Positions 18,113 to 26,291 of a DNA stretch of 64,000 bases are shown here, in pieces. This DNA comes from SG8-41 sp963802355. Its GTDB lineage: Bacteria; Pseudomonadota; Gammaproteobacteria; Burkholderiales; SG8-41. The first letter of the stretch is position 1, and every line of letters starts with the position of its first letter. The notes under the pieces are model-generated. The model had not been told where the DNA came from, did not search any database, and worked only from the letters and a program-made list of their open reading frames with translations. Location of the stretch: assembly GCA_963802355.1 (NCBI GenBank), contig CAWDIV010000021.1, positions 124,001 through 188,000 of the forward strand, in the 5' to 3' direction. A program made the position numbers and the translations under genes.

Positions 18113-18205
18113 CTAGATGTTCGAGAATTCGGCAAATGACTGCGGCGGCGGCGATCAGCGCGATGACGCGCATCGTCGCGCCGCACTTGGGACATTCGAA
18201 AGACG
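18113..18205 (-). pseudogene. C-terminal relic of an IS91-like putative transposase
   Basis: Reads SFECPKCGATMRVIALIAAAAVICRILEHL and stops. A CPKC pair followed by MRVIALI...VIxRILEHL is the standard ending of the family. Only about 30 codons remain. The fragment is repeated at 8707-8770. The following bases to 18529 show no supported gene. Confidence 0.6.
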
Positions 18206-18529
18206 TAGACCTTATGGATCAATCGCGCCCAAGCCGATAGCGAGCGCGGGAATCACCTGTCCCTCGTCGGCTGCTTGCACCGCCACCATTGAAGCAGGTG
18301 GTTTCCCGCAGCAGTTCGCGAACGGCCGGTTCAGTGCGATTTGTGGGAAAGGCTTGAACGGCAGTTCTGGAGCGATTCTAGGGCGAAGCTCGACTGTCTC
18401 CTTTTGGCCGGCTGCCGTCCGACCCGGTCGGGGCTCAACTTCCTCGATAGCGGACACTACCGAGCAACGGCAGGAGACCCTCAACAGCCGCTCAGGAAAT
18501 CCAGCCTGCCCCGAATAATCACAGGTTGC

Positions 18530-18823
18530 TCAGGACAACTCTCTTATCAGTGGCAGGTGTTCCGACTCATCCCATGCCCGCATGACTGTCGTTCGAAGAT
18601 TGCCGAACGACCCGAGAGTCATCACAAATTTGGCCATGGCTTCGTCGTTGGGTGCCTCGTAGAGATGGACGAAGTCATACGGGCCGAAAGTCATCCAGAC
18701 CTGCTTGCGTTCGACACCGAACTGCGTAGCGGTTTCTCGCGACTTGTCTTGTCTGGCAGGAATATCTTTGACTCCCCGGACTCCTTGGTCGGTGAAATTC
18801 ACGAGCATGATGTAGCTGGGCAT
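18530..18823 (-). CDS. GYD-domain protein
   Basis: 97 residues from ATG 18823, chosen because GGAGG lies seven bases upstream; the open frame extends further but without a site. The sequence MPSYIMLVNFTDQGVRGVKD ... FGPYDFVHLYEAPNDEAMAK ... LGSFGNLRTTVMRAWDE follows the GYD family (PF08734), a ferredoxin-like fold related to dimeric alpha/beta barrels whose role is unknown. It is a single-gene unit at the left edge of the row of small genes. Intact. Confidence 0.85.
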   Translation of the reverse strand: MPSYIMLVNFTDQGVRGVKDIPARQDKSRETATQFGVERKQVWMTFGPYDFVHLYEAPNDEAMAKFVMTLGSFGNLRTTVMRAWDESEHLPLIRELS

Positions 18824-19233
18824 CGGGCTTCCTCCTTGAAGTGACAGGAACTTCAATCCGCCCGCACAAGGCTCCTGCCGATCCCGTCGGCAAGTCGCAG
18901 GGGCAAGAACGCTTTCCGGGCGCGAACAATGGCGGACCTTGCTAACGCCAAACTCCCCCTTCCCACCGGAATGCGGCCTTCACCCCAAACCGGGCGAGTG
19001 ATTGCCGGGCACTTTACCCCCGAGGCATACGCACGGCAAACGCTCACCTGCGCCCGGGTTCGCTCGGAGCCCTGCTTCTGTGTAGCAAACCTCAATGACG
19101 TATGACCGGTTGTGGCCGGCTACCGCCCCACGCGGGCAATTCTCAGATTTCCAGATAGCGGTCTGTCGTGAGCTGCGGCTGTCGCCGTACCGGTCAGTCG
19201 CGTTTCCTCCATTGCAGACATTCAGCTCGTTAG
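18824..19233. other. Intergenic region with a PF04392-associated repeat
   Basis: No gene is supported. From about 19140 the block TTTCCAGATAGCGGTCTGTCG, then CCGGTCAGTCGCGTTTCCTCC and a GACATTC word match the repeats at 13.8 and 8.08 kb and lead into the relic at 19234. Confidence 0.5.
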
Positions 19234-19320
19234 TTACTCGATTACCTTGTCGGCGCCGACCAGAAGCGATTGAGGGATAGTGAGACCCAGCGCTCTCGCA
19301 TTAACGAGCCGCAGCTCGCG
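19234..19320 (-). pseudogene. C-terminal relic of an ABC_sub_bind (PF04392) protein
   Basis: Reads LRLVNARALGLTIPQSLLV, GADKVIE and a stop, matching the last 28 residues of the intact copy at 13884. The upstream part is replaced by the hypothetical gene that follows, whose stop codon overlaps the relic. Confidence 0.7.
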
Positions 19321-19792
19321 CAGCAAGACTGGACAAGTTCCGAATTGTCTCCTCGACATATCGCTCGTAGGCGGCGAGGTTGTTCAGCGCATCAGAGGTG
19401 ACCACTGTGGGAGCAGTTCCGTCCGAAAATTGAATAGCTGCGGCGGCGGCCAAAGCTCTTACCGTAACAAAGGCCTTTTCATTTGATACCTTGCGTTCGA
19501 AGAGGATGGAGAGCAGTGAGCGCAGCCTTCTGAAGTATCTGACGGAATTCCAGATACCCCACAAAGCGGCGGACAGCGGCGGATTGATTTGCTGGTAGAA
19601 CTCCGAAAGTGGCAAGAGTTGAGCGATCAGTTTGTCGGCATCTTGTGAACGTTCCGAACGTTGCCACGACAAATCGTCTAGGTCGAAGATGCCCTCCCTT
19701 ACCGCAGGCGCAAAAAGAGCAATCAGTAGCCGCTCGTCGAGCCGTTGCAGCACCATTTGCTGCTGAATGATCTTCTTCAGGCTGTCAGACAC
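19301..19792 (-). CDS. Hypothetical helical protein
   Basis: 163 residues from a GTG at 19792 with CAGGAGA about nine bases upstream. The protein is largely alpha-helical, with a charged N-terminal half (LKKIIQQQMVLQRLDERLL) and an alanine-rich stretch near 110-120; no membrane segment or known motif was recognised. Its last codons overlap a PF04392 relic, so its original C-terminus may have been replaced. It is one of the minus-strand single-gene units, with a hairpin terminator-like sequence in front of it that closes the preceding unit. Possibly a cargo gene of an island. Confidence 0.6.
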   Translation of the reverse strand: MSDSLKKIIQQQMVLQRLDERLLIALFAPAVREGIFDLDDLSWQRSERSQDADKLIAQLLPLSEFYQQINPPLSAALWGIWNSVRYFRRLRSLLSILFERKVSNEKAFVTVRALAAAAAIQFSDGTAPTVVTSDALNNLAAYERYVEETIRNLSSLAARAAAR

Positions 19793-19865
19793 TACCGTGA
19801 TCTCCTGAAATGTAAGAGCGCGAAAAGTCCCACCGGAGAGGGAGCCTGCTGCCGAGGCGTTAGAG

Positions 19866-19892
19866 CAAAAAACCCGCCGAAGCGAGGCTTTT
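19866..19892 (-). terminator. GC hairpin terminator (minus strand)
   Basis: On the minus strand CCTCGC-TTCG-GCGGG is followed by six T. The stem is weaker than the related ones at 20354 and 21004. It lies 22 bases past the stop of the 91-residue gene. Confidence 0.6.
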
Positions 19893-19913
19893 CTGCGATG
19901 CTTGCGTTGTGCT

Positions 19914-20189
19914 TTAGTCTATTGCCGGCGGCTCTGTCCACTCCGGAACTTCGAGCCAAATCTCGACCACGGGGCCGCCCCTCATGTCGTGATTGAGGCG
20001 CACGACGTTGTTGGGTATCGTCCGCAGCGCATCGAAAAGCGTGCCCTTCGCTTCTTTCCACCCGGTATCCCGCGAGTCGGTGCTGTTTTTGAGAAAGCGA
20101 ACCGTGTTCGAAAACGCTTGAAACGTCCCATCCGGGTGGCGGTGGATCAGCCATACCGGTAGGTGGTGATCCTTGTATGCTCTTCTCAT
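19914..20189 (-). CDS. Small hypothetical protein
   Basis: 91 residues from ATG 20189, with AAGGAG seven bases upstream, a strong site. The sequence is polar and soluble, with a WLIHRHPDGTFQAF strand pattern and a GGPVVEIWLEVPEW C-terminal strand. No family was recognised. It has its own leader (which includes one copy of the 124-bp repeat upstream) and its own terminator downstream, so it appears to be an independent transcription unit. Confidence 0.65.
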   Translation of the reverse strand: MRRAYKDHHLPVWLIHRHPDGTFQAFSNTVRFLKNSTDSRDTGWKEAKGTLFDALRTIPNNVVRLNHDMRGGPVVEIWLEVPEWTEPPAID

Positions 20190-20257
20190 CTCAAACTCCT
20201 TGGGTTATGGGCTAGTGCCCCGCCGGCTGCCGCATGTAACGCTGACCGAACTGTTCA

Positions 20258-20381
20258 ACTATATGGGCCAGCGCCCCACTGCGCTTTCCATCCTGCGCCA
20301 TTCGTTTGACTGCTCGCGCCACCGAGCCACACGTCTGCGATAGCGCCTGCTCGAAAAGAAAAGCCCCGCCGGAGCGGGGCC
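20258..20381 (-). repeat. 124-bp leader repeat, copy A
   Basis: About 80 percent identical by eye to 20907-21031. Conserved blocks include ACTATATGGGCCAGC, CACTGCGCTTTCC, CCTGCGCCATTCG and GCGATAGCGCC. It ends in the GCCCCGC hairpin. On the coding (minus) strand it lies between the terminator of one small gene and the start of the next, so it may hold the promoter or an untranslated leader. Confidence 0.8.
20354..20381 (-). terminator. Rho-independent terminator (minus strand)
   Basis: GCCCCGC-TCCG-GCGGGGC with TTTTCTTTT on the minus strand, located just past the stop of the 152-residue membrane protein gene. Confidence 0.85.
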
Positions 20382-20404
20382 AGAGTAGAGCTGCGTTAGC
20401 GTTG

Positions 20405-20863
20405 TTAATTTGTCGGTGTAGGTGCCGGTGCCTGAACATACACGACCTGTTTATCTCTCCCGACAAGTAGACTGATTATCAAGAAGACGACACCGAGGAA
20501 AAAGCCGACAAAACCCATGAAGCCAGAGATAAGGCCACCACCGATTGCAGCACCAGCGGCCTGAGCTTCTGCGTATTGGGCGTTTGTATCGACGTGCTTT
20601 GCCATAAAACCTCCCGTGTAAATCGGACCTGATAGCGGAAGCAGGAACGACAGCACGGATGAGGAGAGAAGAAGTTTTCTCCATGCCTTCGACGCGGACG
20701 CCGAGAGTATGGCAACGACGAGGCCTACGACCCAAAAGGCAAAAAAGCTGATTGCGCCCCACGAGCCTCCTGTTGTAGGTGATGCGGCCAGGGTTACGGT
20801 GACAAGAATTGCGCCGATGACCGCAAGGAATAGCCCTCCGATGATGCCTGCAACAACCTTCAT
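20405..20863 (-). CDS. Small membrane protein of unknown function
   Basis: 152 residues from ATG 20863 with AGGAGG upstream. Four hydrophobic helices are visible: about 4-26, 36-54, 64-78 and 105-135, the last rich in glycine (AAGAAIGGGLISGFMGFVGFF). A short cytoplasmic-type tail ends in APAPTPTN. No family was recognised. It is flanked upstream by copy B of the leader repeat and downstream by the terminator at 20354, making it another single-gene unit. The glycine-rich helix pair may allow oligomerisation or insertion into a phage-like lysis or channel protein, but this is only a guess. Confidence 0.75.
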   Translation of the reverse strand: MKVVAGIIGGLFLAVIGAILVTVTLAASPTTGGSWGAISFFAFWVVGLVVAILSASASKAWRKLLLSSSVLSFLLPLSGPIYTGGFMAKHVDTNAQYAEAQAAGAAIGGGLISGFMGFVGFFLGVVFLIISLLVGRDKQVVYVQAPAPTPTN

Positions 20864-20906
20864 AGTTTCCTCCTGTTATGGCGGGAATGTTCCACCGGAG
20901 AGGGAA

Positions 20907-21031
20907 CTATATGGGCCAGCCATCCACTGCGCTTTCCCTCCTGCGCCATTCGGTTGCCCGATTGCGCCACTGAGCCGTGCACCGGCGATAGCGCCCTGCT
21001 GGAAATGAAAAACCCCGCCGAAGCGGGGCCA
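20907..21031 (-). repeat. 124-bp leader repeat, copy B
   Basis: Partner of 20258-20381, with the same order of conserved blocks and the same GC hairpin at its end. A short third trace, CCACCGGAGAGGGA, appears at 19831 as well as at 20892, suggesting that the repeat once also preceded the gene at 19301. Confidence 0.8.
21004..21031 (-). terminator. Rho-independent terminator (minus strand)
   Basis: CCCCGC-TTCG-GCGGGG followed by TTTTT on the minus strand. It closes the transcription unit of the nuclease fragment upstream of it. Confidence 0.85.
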
Positions 21032-21115
21032 ACACAATGAGGCGGCGAGCGTCTAAATCGCCCTCTCCTCCAAGTGTGACGTGCGGCCACCTGGCCGCAC
21101 TCCTCACTTCCTGAA

Positions 21116-21529
21116 TCAACCGGATTGGCGTGTCCGGTAAAGCGATTGGCGCGCAGGGCGAAGCGCGATTTGCCACCAAGGCCCATATTCAATGCACAAA
21201 TGGTTTGGGCTGGAGCCGTCAGAAGAAATAGCTCGAACCTGTGGAGGGGGGATTACGGCCCGCCGCTTGCGGGCCTTTTTTTGTGCTGCGAAGATGGATC
21301 TGCGCCGGCTGCTGGTATAAGTCCGCCGGTATCGGACTCCCCCGACCCACCGTCTTAGCTTCGCCTCATTCTCCGACGACTCGTAGCGCCCGCGGTCCTC
21401 GGCAGTTTGTTCCCTCGCGTACTCCCGGAACCACCACGCCATCCCCGCAGTCACTTGTGCAAGCCCTACGTGGAGTGTCTGGCTGCAGGTCGGGCAATCA
21501 ATTGGCTGGACCCATCCTTTACAGTTCAT
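21116..21529 (-). pseudogene. Thermonuclease-family (SNase-like) C-terminal fragment
   Basis: The first 65 residues (CPTCSQTLHVGLAQVTAGMA, then WWFREYAREQTAEDRGRYES and SENEAKLRRW) match the second half of staphylococcal-nuclease-like proteins, with the typical GMAWWxREYAREQ and the following helix. The N-terminal half with the catalytic Arg/Asp residues is absent: the frame begins at ATG 21529, within five bases of the terminator at 21534. After RRW the frame changes quality and the normal GLWxDPxxxPPW ending is not found. The fragment is likely a truncated passenger next to the attachment-site duplication. Confidence 0.55.
21256..21283 (+). terminator. Strong plus-strand Rho-independent terminator without an assigned gene
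   Basis: GGCCCGC-CGCTT-GCGGGCC followed by seven T on the plus strand. The minus strand has no T run after it. No plus-strand gene was found between 21033 and 21250, so the transcript it ends is unknown. Confidence 0.85.
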
Positions 21530-21533
21530 TCAT

Positions 21534-21563
21534 AAAAAGGCGACCACTCTGGGTCGCTTTTTT
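21534..21563. terminator. Bidirectional hairpin terminator beside the attachment repeat
   Basis: AAAAAGGCGACC-ACTCT-GGGTCGCTTTTTT. It directly abuts the duplicated tRNA-Ser 3' end at 21565, in the position expected for the original tRNA terminator. Confidence 0.8.
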
Positions 21564-21564
21564 A

Positions 21565-21584
21565 TTGGCGGAGAGGGTGGGATT
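21565..21584 (-). repeat. Duplicated tRNA-Ser 3' end (candidate att site)
   Basis: TTGGCGGAGAGGGTGGGATT is identical to 21815-21834, the last 19 bases of tRNA-Ser plus one flanking base. The rest of a tRNA is not present here. Duplication of a tRNA 3' end next to accessory DNA is the usual trace of site-specific integration. Confidence 0.8.
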
Positions 21585-21782
21585 GTGCGCGTCTCGCATT
21601 GCATCTGCGATCCGCGCATCCCGCCGCGCAAGCGCGTCGGGACCGCTCGCTTAACTCACGATAGCAAACGGTGTCTCGAGCATTTACAAACTCGCAGCAG
21701 CCAGCGGTGGCGAGCGTCCAACGCGACGTCCCCCGGACCTCGCGTTGTCGAACCAGTGGTTTCGTCCACACGCCCCATCCGC

Positions 21783-21814
21783 CAAACAAAAGAGCCCACA
21801 AGGGGCCCTTTTGT
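21783..21814 (-). terminator. Terminator of tRNA-Ser
   Basis: On the minus strand AACAAAAGGGCCCC-TTGT-GGGCTCTTTTGTTT, immediately after the CCA end of the tRNA. Confidence 0.85.
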
Positions 21815-21815
21815 T

Positions 21816-21910
<95 letters not shown>

Positions 21911-22082
21911 CCTCCGCGACTCGGACCGTTTGACTCCGAAATATAGAGACGCGCGATTTTACCAGCGCCGCGCCCAACCCGACATGGAGGCATGCGGAAA
22001 ATCAGCTTTCAGCTGATCGGGATAGGCCGTGGGGCAAAGCGTCACGCCCACTTCAGGTCACCACGCTTCCCGGTGATCCGCC

Positions 22083-23385
22083 TTATCGGCTTTTATCGGC
22101 AGTCACATTGTCCTGCGGCCGGATGACATTCGCCCCGCCCATATAGGGACGCAGCGCTTCGGGCACCGCGACACTGCCGTCCGCGTTCTGGAAATTCTCG
22201 AGTATCGCGACCAGCGTGCGCCCGACGGCGAGCCCGGACCCGTTCAGCGTGTGCACCAGCTCCGGCTTGCCCTTCTCGTTGCGAAAGCGGGCGCGCATGC
22301 GGCGCGCCTGGAACGCCTCGAAGTTGCTGCACGAGGAAATCTCGCGGTAAGCGTTCTGCCCCGGGAGCCAGACTTCGATATCGTAGGTCTTGGCGGCCGA
22401 AAACCCCATGTCGCCGGTGCACAGCGTCACCACGCGATAGGGAAGCCCCAGTATCTTCAGGATGGCTTCTGCGTGGGCGGTCAGCTCTTCGAGCGCCTCG
22501 TACGACTTCTGCGGATGAACGATCTGCACCAGCTCGACTTTCTCGAACTGGTGCTGCCGGATCATGCCGCGCGTGTCCTTGCCGTATGACCCGGCCTCAC
22601 GCCGGAAACACGGCGTATGGCACACGAATCTGAGAGGCAGCGCAGCCGGCGCGACGATCTCATCGCGCACGATGTTGGTCACCGGTACTTCCGCCGTCGG
22701 GATCAGGTACAGCTCGTCCGCCGTCACTGCGAACTGATCGTCCTGAAACTTGGGGAACTGGCCAGTGCCGAACATGCTTTCGGCGTTCACCAGATATGGA
22801 ACATAAACCTCGGTGTAACCATGCTCGCGGGTGTGCACGTCGAGCATGAATTGAGTGAGCGCGCGGTGCAGGCGCGCCAGACCGTCCTTCATCACGCACG
22901 AAGCGCGCACGACTGATTTTGGTTGCGGTGTCGAAATCGAGCATTCCCAGGGCGGCGCCCAGGTCCGCGTGATCCTTGGCGGGGAAAACAAAGTTCCTCG
23001 GCTCCCCGACCTTGCGCAACTCCGGGTTCTGCTCCGGCGACGTGCCCACCGGCACGCTGGCGTGCGGCACGTTGGGTATACCGAGCAGGAAATCGTCGAG
23101 CTTCCTTTGGACCTCTGCTAGCTCCTGCTCTAAAGCCTTCAGCCGGTCGGCCTGGGCGTTTACCTGCGCCATGAGCGCGGATGCATCCTCCCCTTTTCCC
23201 TTCGACTGGCCGATCTGCTTGGACAGTTGATTGCGCTTCGCCTGCAGCTCCTGCGTCTCGGTCTGCACCGCTTTGCGTTGTGCTTCGAGTTTCTTGAACG
23301 TCGCGGTATCGAACGTCATGCCACGGTCGGCGAGACGCTTCGCCACACCGGCAAGGTCCGTACGCAAGAGTTGAATGTCGAGCAT
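22083..23385 (-). CDS. serS: Seryl-tRNA synthetase, single frameshift
   Basis: Charges tRNA-Ser with serine. ATG 23385 starts MLDIQLLRTDLAGVAKRLADRG, followed by the N-terminal coiled-coil arm (residues about 27-110). One frame runs to ISRARFV near residue 163. The rest (MKDGLARLHRALTQFMLDVH ... to 22083) is in the next frame. Removing one C near base 22896 gives the expected ARFVVMKDGLARL. Class II motifs 2 and 3 are present: FRREAGSYGKDTRGMIRQHQFEKVE, and NGSGLAVGRTLVAILEN. Combined length of about 434 matches the family. Because the gene should be essential, the shift is most simply a sequence error. Confidence 0.93.
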
Positions 23386-23473
23386 GAGTATGGGTTCGGG
23401 CCGGCAGATTTCCCGCGCAACCTTATCAGGAGTTCGACCGGCTCGCCACTGTTGGCAGCGAGTCGCAGCAATG

Positions 23474-24808
23474 CTACGACTTCTTCTTCGCCTTGCCCGC
23501 TGACTTGTCGAGCTCGCGCAGGTGCTCGAGGTGCTCGCGGATCTTCGCTTCCAGACCCCGGTCGGTGGGTTGGTAGAAGCGCTCCTCCAGGCCCGCCGGA
23601 AAATAGTTCTCTCCAGCGGCATAGCCTTCCGGCTCGTCCTGCGCGTAGCGATAATCGCGGCCGTAGCCCAGCTCCTTCATCAGCCTCGTCGGCGCGTTGC
23701 GCAGGTGCTCCGGCACAGGGCGAGACGAGTCTTTCTGCACCAGCTCGCGCGCCGCGCCGAACGCCAGATACGCAGCGTTGCTCTTGGGCGCGACGGCCAG
23801 ATAGAGCGCCGCCTGGCCCAGCGCCAGCTCGCCTTCCGGTGATCCGAGCCGCTCGTATGTCTCACATGCGTCGAGCGCAAGACGCAGGGCACGCGGATCG
23901 GCGAGCCCGATGTCCTCGACCGCCATCCGGACCAAACGCCGCCCGATGTAGAGTGGATCGGCGCCGCCGTCGAGCATGCGCGTGAGCCAGTACAGGGCGG
24001 CGTCGGGCGCGGAGCCGCGCACGGATTTGTGCAGCGCCGAGATCTGGTCGTAAAACTGATCGCCTCCCTTGTCGAAGCGGCGCAACCGCTGCGCCAGCGC
24101 GGCGCGAACGAAAGGCTCGTCAACTTCGGCACGCTGCGCTTCGGCCGCGGCGATGCCGATTTGCTCCAGCATGTTGTAGAGCCGCCGCGCATCGCCGTCG
24201 GCAGAGCCGGTCAGGGCCTGCCGCGCCTCGTCCGAAAAACGCAGCCCATCCAATGCGAGGCGCTGCGCGCGATCGAATAGCTGCGCAAGCTCCTCATCGG
24301 TAAGCGGCTGCAGCACGTAGACGGCCGCACGCGACAACAACGCGCTATTGACCTCGAACGAAGGATTCTCGGTGGTCGCCCCGATGAAGGTGAACAGGCC
24401 CCGCTCCACGTGCGGCAGGAAGGCGTCTTGCTGCGCCTTGTTGAAGCGATGGACTTCGTCCACGAACAGGATAGTGTGGCGGCCGGACTGCTGTAAGGTG
24501 AGCTCAGCGCTCGTCACTGCGTCACGGATGTCCTTGATGCCGGCCAAGACCGCCGAGATGGCGATGAATTCGGCGTCGAAGGCTCTCGCCAGCAGGCGCG
24601 CGAGCGTGGTCTTGCCCGATCCCGGCGGCCCCCAAAGGATCATCGAATGCGGCTTGCGGGCGGCGAATGCCAGCCGCAGCGGCTTGCCCGGTCCGAGCAG
24701 GTGCGCCTGCCCTACGAAGTCTTCCAGTGTGCGCGGACGGAGGCGGTCCGCGAGAGGCGCGGCCGGCTCTCGCTTGCCGAACAGGGAGCCTGTTTCAGGA
24801 TCATTCAC
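23474..24808 (-). CDS. rarA: Replication-associated recombination protein A (AAA+ ATPase)
   Basis: 444 residues, intact. RarA/MgsA acts on stalled replication forks and DNA ends. It has Walker A GPPGSGKTT near residue 60, Walker B ILFVDEVHRF near 115, sensor 1 GATTENPSFEV, the arginine finger ALLSRAAVY, and the C-terminal tetramerisation region with GRRLVRMAVEDIGLADP. It lies between serS and lolA, as in many proteobacteria. The N-terminal SLFG with ADRLRPRTLEDFVGQ is typical. Probably co-transcribed with serS, though a gap of about 90 bases separates the genes. Confidence 0.96.
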   Translation of the reverse strand: MNDPETGSLFGKREPAAPLADRLRPRTLEDFVGQAHLLGPGKPLRLAFAARKPHSMILWGPPGSGKTTLARLLARAFDAEFIAISAVLAGIKDIRDAVTSAELTLQQSGRHTILFVDEVHRFNKAQQDAFLPHVERGLFTFIGATTENPSFEVNSALLSRAAVYVLQPLTDEELAQLFDRAQRLALDGLRFSDEARQALTGSADGDARRLYNMLEQIGIAAAEAQRAEVDEPFVRAALAQRLRRFDKGGDQFYDQISALHKSVRGSAPDAALYWLTRMLDGGADPLYIGRRLVRMAVEDIGLADPRALRLALDACETYERLGSPEGELALGQAALYLAVAPKSNAAYLAFGAARELVQKDSSRPVPEHLRNAPTRLMKELGYGRDYRYAQDEPEGYAAGENYFPAGLEERFYQPTDRGLEAKIREHLEHLRELDKSAGKAKKKS

Positions 24809-24836
24809 GAGCCAGGAACGGCTTCAAGAGCAATTC

Positions 24837-24975
24837 AAGCCACAGATGAACACAGATGAACACAGATGAAACCGAACGGCATTGGCCACGGAATCACACG
24901 CGTGTGTTTCCGTGGCTGAAATGATCTTGAGTTGAGGTTTGAAACTATCCGTGTTTATCTGTGTGTATCTGTGGC
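24837..24975. repeat. Intergenic word repeat (CACAGATGAACACAGATG) with inverted arm
   Basis: CACAGATGAA repeats three times at 24839-24870. The inverted words ATCTGTG appear at 24956-24974. The arms flank about 85 bases. This motif type is seen between genes in many unrelated bacteria. Confidence 0.75.
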
Positions 24976-24986
24976 TACTTCCCGTC

Positions 24987-25595
24987 CTATTCACTGATCA
25001 CGTCCGCTCCCTTGGGCGGCGTAAAGCGGAATGCCTCGGGCGCAAGCTTGGCGTTGCGCTCGATAGCCGAAAACTTGATCACGGTGACCTGCCCGAACTG
25101 ATCGCGCAACTCCATCGCTTCCAGCGCGGACTTGTTGAATCCGAGACGGATTTTCTCGAACGCGGTGTCGCGGCTCTTCGGCACGGCTTCGATCCACTCG
25201 AGACCGTCCTGCGCGCCGGCGGCGGCAAGGGTGTAGCTCTTTTCGATTTCGTTGCTGCCCGCCAGGAGCGCCGCCGGGCTGCTGCCGAGGGCACGGTCGA
25301 GCTTGCGGACCGTGACCTGATTCAAGTCCTTGTCGTAAATCCACAGCCGGGTGCCGTCGCCGACTATGGTCTGCTCGTAGGGCTTGTCGTATTCCCACCG
25401 AAACCTGCCGGGGCGCGAGAACTGCATCGTGCCGGTTACCTGCTGCAGCGGCTTCAAGTTCTTGTCGAGCACCATCTGAGCAAACCGCGCCCGCGCCGTG
25501 GTGGTCTGCTGCAGATAAGACTTGAGTTCCTCTACGCTCGCGCTCCACGCGGCGACCGGGAATATCAGCAAAACGATCAATACGAGTCGACGCAT
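24987..25595 (-). CDS. lolA: Outer-membrane lipoprotein carrier protein LolA
   Basis: 202 residues. LolA ferries lipoproteins across the periplasm from LolCDE to LolB. The signal peptide (RRLVLIVLLIFPVAAWSAS) is followed by the lipocalin-like fold: LKSYLQQTTTARARFAQMV, GTMQFSRPGRFRWEYDKPYEQTIVGDG with the conserved arginine, LWIYDKDLNQVTVRKL, and the C-terminal FRFTPPKGADVI. Its start overlaps the stop of the DUF4124 gene (TGATG), so the two are translationally coupled. Next to ftsK, the normal genomic place for lolA. Confidence 0.95.
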   Translation of the reverse strand: MRRLVLIVLLIFPVAAWSASVEELKSYLQQTTTARARFAQMVLDKNLKPLQQVTGTMQFSRPGRFRWEYDKPYEQTIVGDGTRLWIYDKDLNQVTVRKLDRALGSSPAALLAGSNEIEKSYTLAAAGAQDGLEWIEAVPKSRDTAFEKIRLGFNKSALEAMELRDQFGQVTVIKFSAIERNAKLAPEAFRFTPPKGADVISE

Positions 25596-26113
25596 CAGAA
25601 CTTCTTCACTCGGTCGAGGTTGGCGATGCGTCCGCCGCGTACCGTCACCACGGTCGTAAAGGGATTCGCCACCGTGGGAAAATAATAGTAGGTCTTGACG
25701 ATGGCGGCGCGGAAATTCTCAACGCTCTCGTGGTCCGGCTGTCCGGCCCTGACCAGCAATTCGCCTTCAGTCATGCCCGGCTGGAGCCTGATGAAAGTAT
25801 CGAACGCCATCCCGCGCACCGGCGCCGTAGCCGGCGGTTGGGGTGGAACGGCGGCTGGCGCGGGCTGCGTCCGCAGATCTTCCGCGGAGCGCCGCTTGCC
25901 GGCGTCGGATCTGTCCTGCAGGCCGCTATCGACATGGCCGGTGGGACCGACTGGCGTGGTGTCCACCGGCCTTGCAGCGCGACCTGCGGGCGGCTTCTCG
26001 CCATAGGTGATAACACCTTTTTCGTCGACCCACTTGTAGGTCTCCGCCGCAAAGGATGCCCCTGCTGCGATGGCGACCAGGAATCCGAGCAAGCGTTTCA
26101 CGGTTTGAGTCAT
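25595..26113 (-). CDS. DUF4124-domain periplasmic protein
   Basis: 172 residues from ATG 26113; the longer open frame has no supporting site. A signal peptide (MTQTVKRLLGFLVAIAAGAS) precedes the DUF4124 motif AETYKWVDEKGVITYGEKPP, a small beta domain of unknown function common in proteobacteria. A proline/alanine linker leads to a C-terminal SmpA/OmlA-like segment (FIRLQPGMTEGELLVRAGQP, with YYYFP and VVTVRGGRIANLDR), the fold found in BamE-like proteins. It overlaps lolA by four bases. A role in envelope assembly is inferred from domains only. Confidence 0.8.
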   Translation of the reverse strand: MTQTVKRLLGFLVAIAAGASFAAETYKWVDEKGVITYGEKPPAGRAARPVDTTPVGPTGHVDSGLQDRSDAGKRRSAEDLRTQPAPAAVPPQPPATAPVRGMAFDTFIRLQPGMTEGELLVRAGQPDHESVENFRAAIVKTYYYFPTVANPFTTVVTVRGGRIANLDRVKKF

Positions 26114-26177
26114 TGTGGTAAGTGTGCAGCGATTGGAGTCAACAATCCGTAACAAAATGTAACGAAACGCGTCCCGT

Positions 26178-26256
26178 CACTCTACAGTGTCGGACTTGAA
26201 GCTCTGACGGGCTGCTAGATGCAAAACCGCCCGGGACAAGGTCCGACACACGCCTA
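26178..26256. repeat. AGTGTCGGAC hairpin, member of the CTAGCAG/TGTCGGAC family
   Basis: CAGTGTCGGAC at 26185-26195 pairs with GTCCGACACAC at 26241-26251. CTGCTAGA lies in the loop. Related words occur at 33.19, 45.74, 50.6 and 54.22 kb. Confidence 0.6.
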
Positions 26257-26291
26257 GGACCACGCGAATGCGAGAAAATTCTATACGGACA

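Noticed and set aside
20212..20466. 84-residue ORF on the minus strand across the leader repeat
   Set aside because: It runs through a terminator hairpin and the repeat, has no ribosome-binding site, and the second copy of the repeat keeps no such frame.
18530..21560. Integron cassette array with attC sites
   Set aside because: The gaps hold a shared leader and terminators, but no GTTRRRY / RYYYAAC pairs, and the units have their own terminators.
24837..24975. CRISPR-like array
   Set aside because: Only three short copies in one arm, no regular unique spacers, and an inverted partner arm; it fits the intergenic word repeats.
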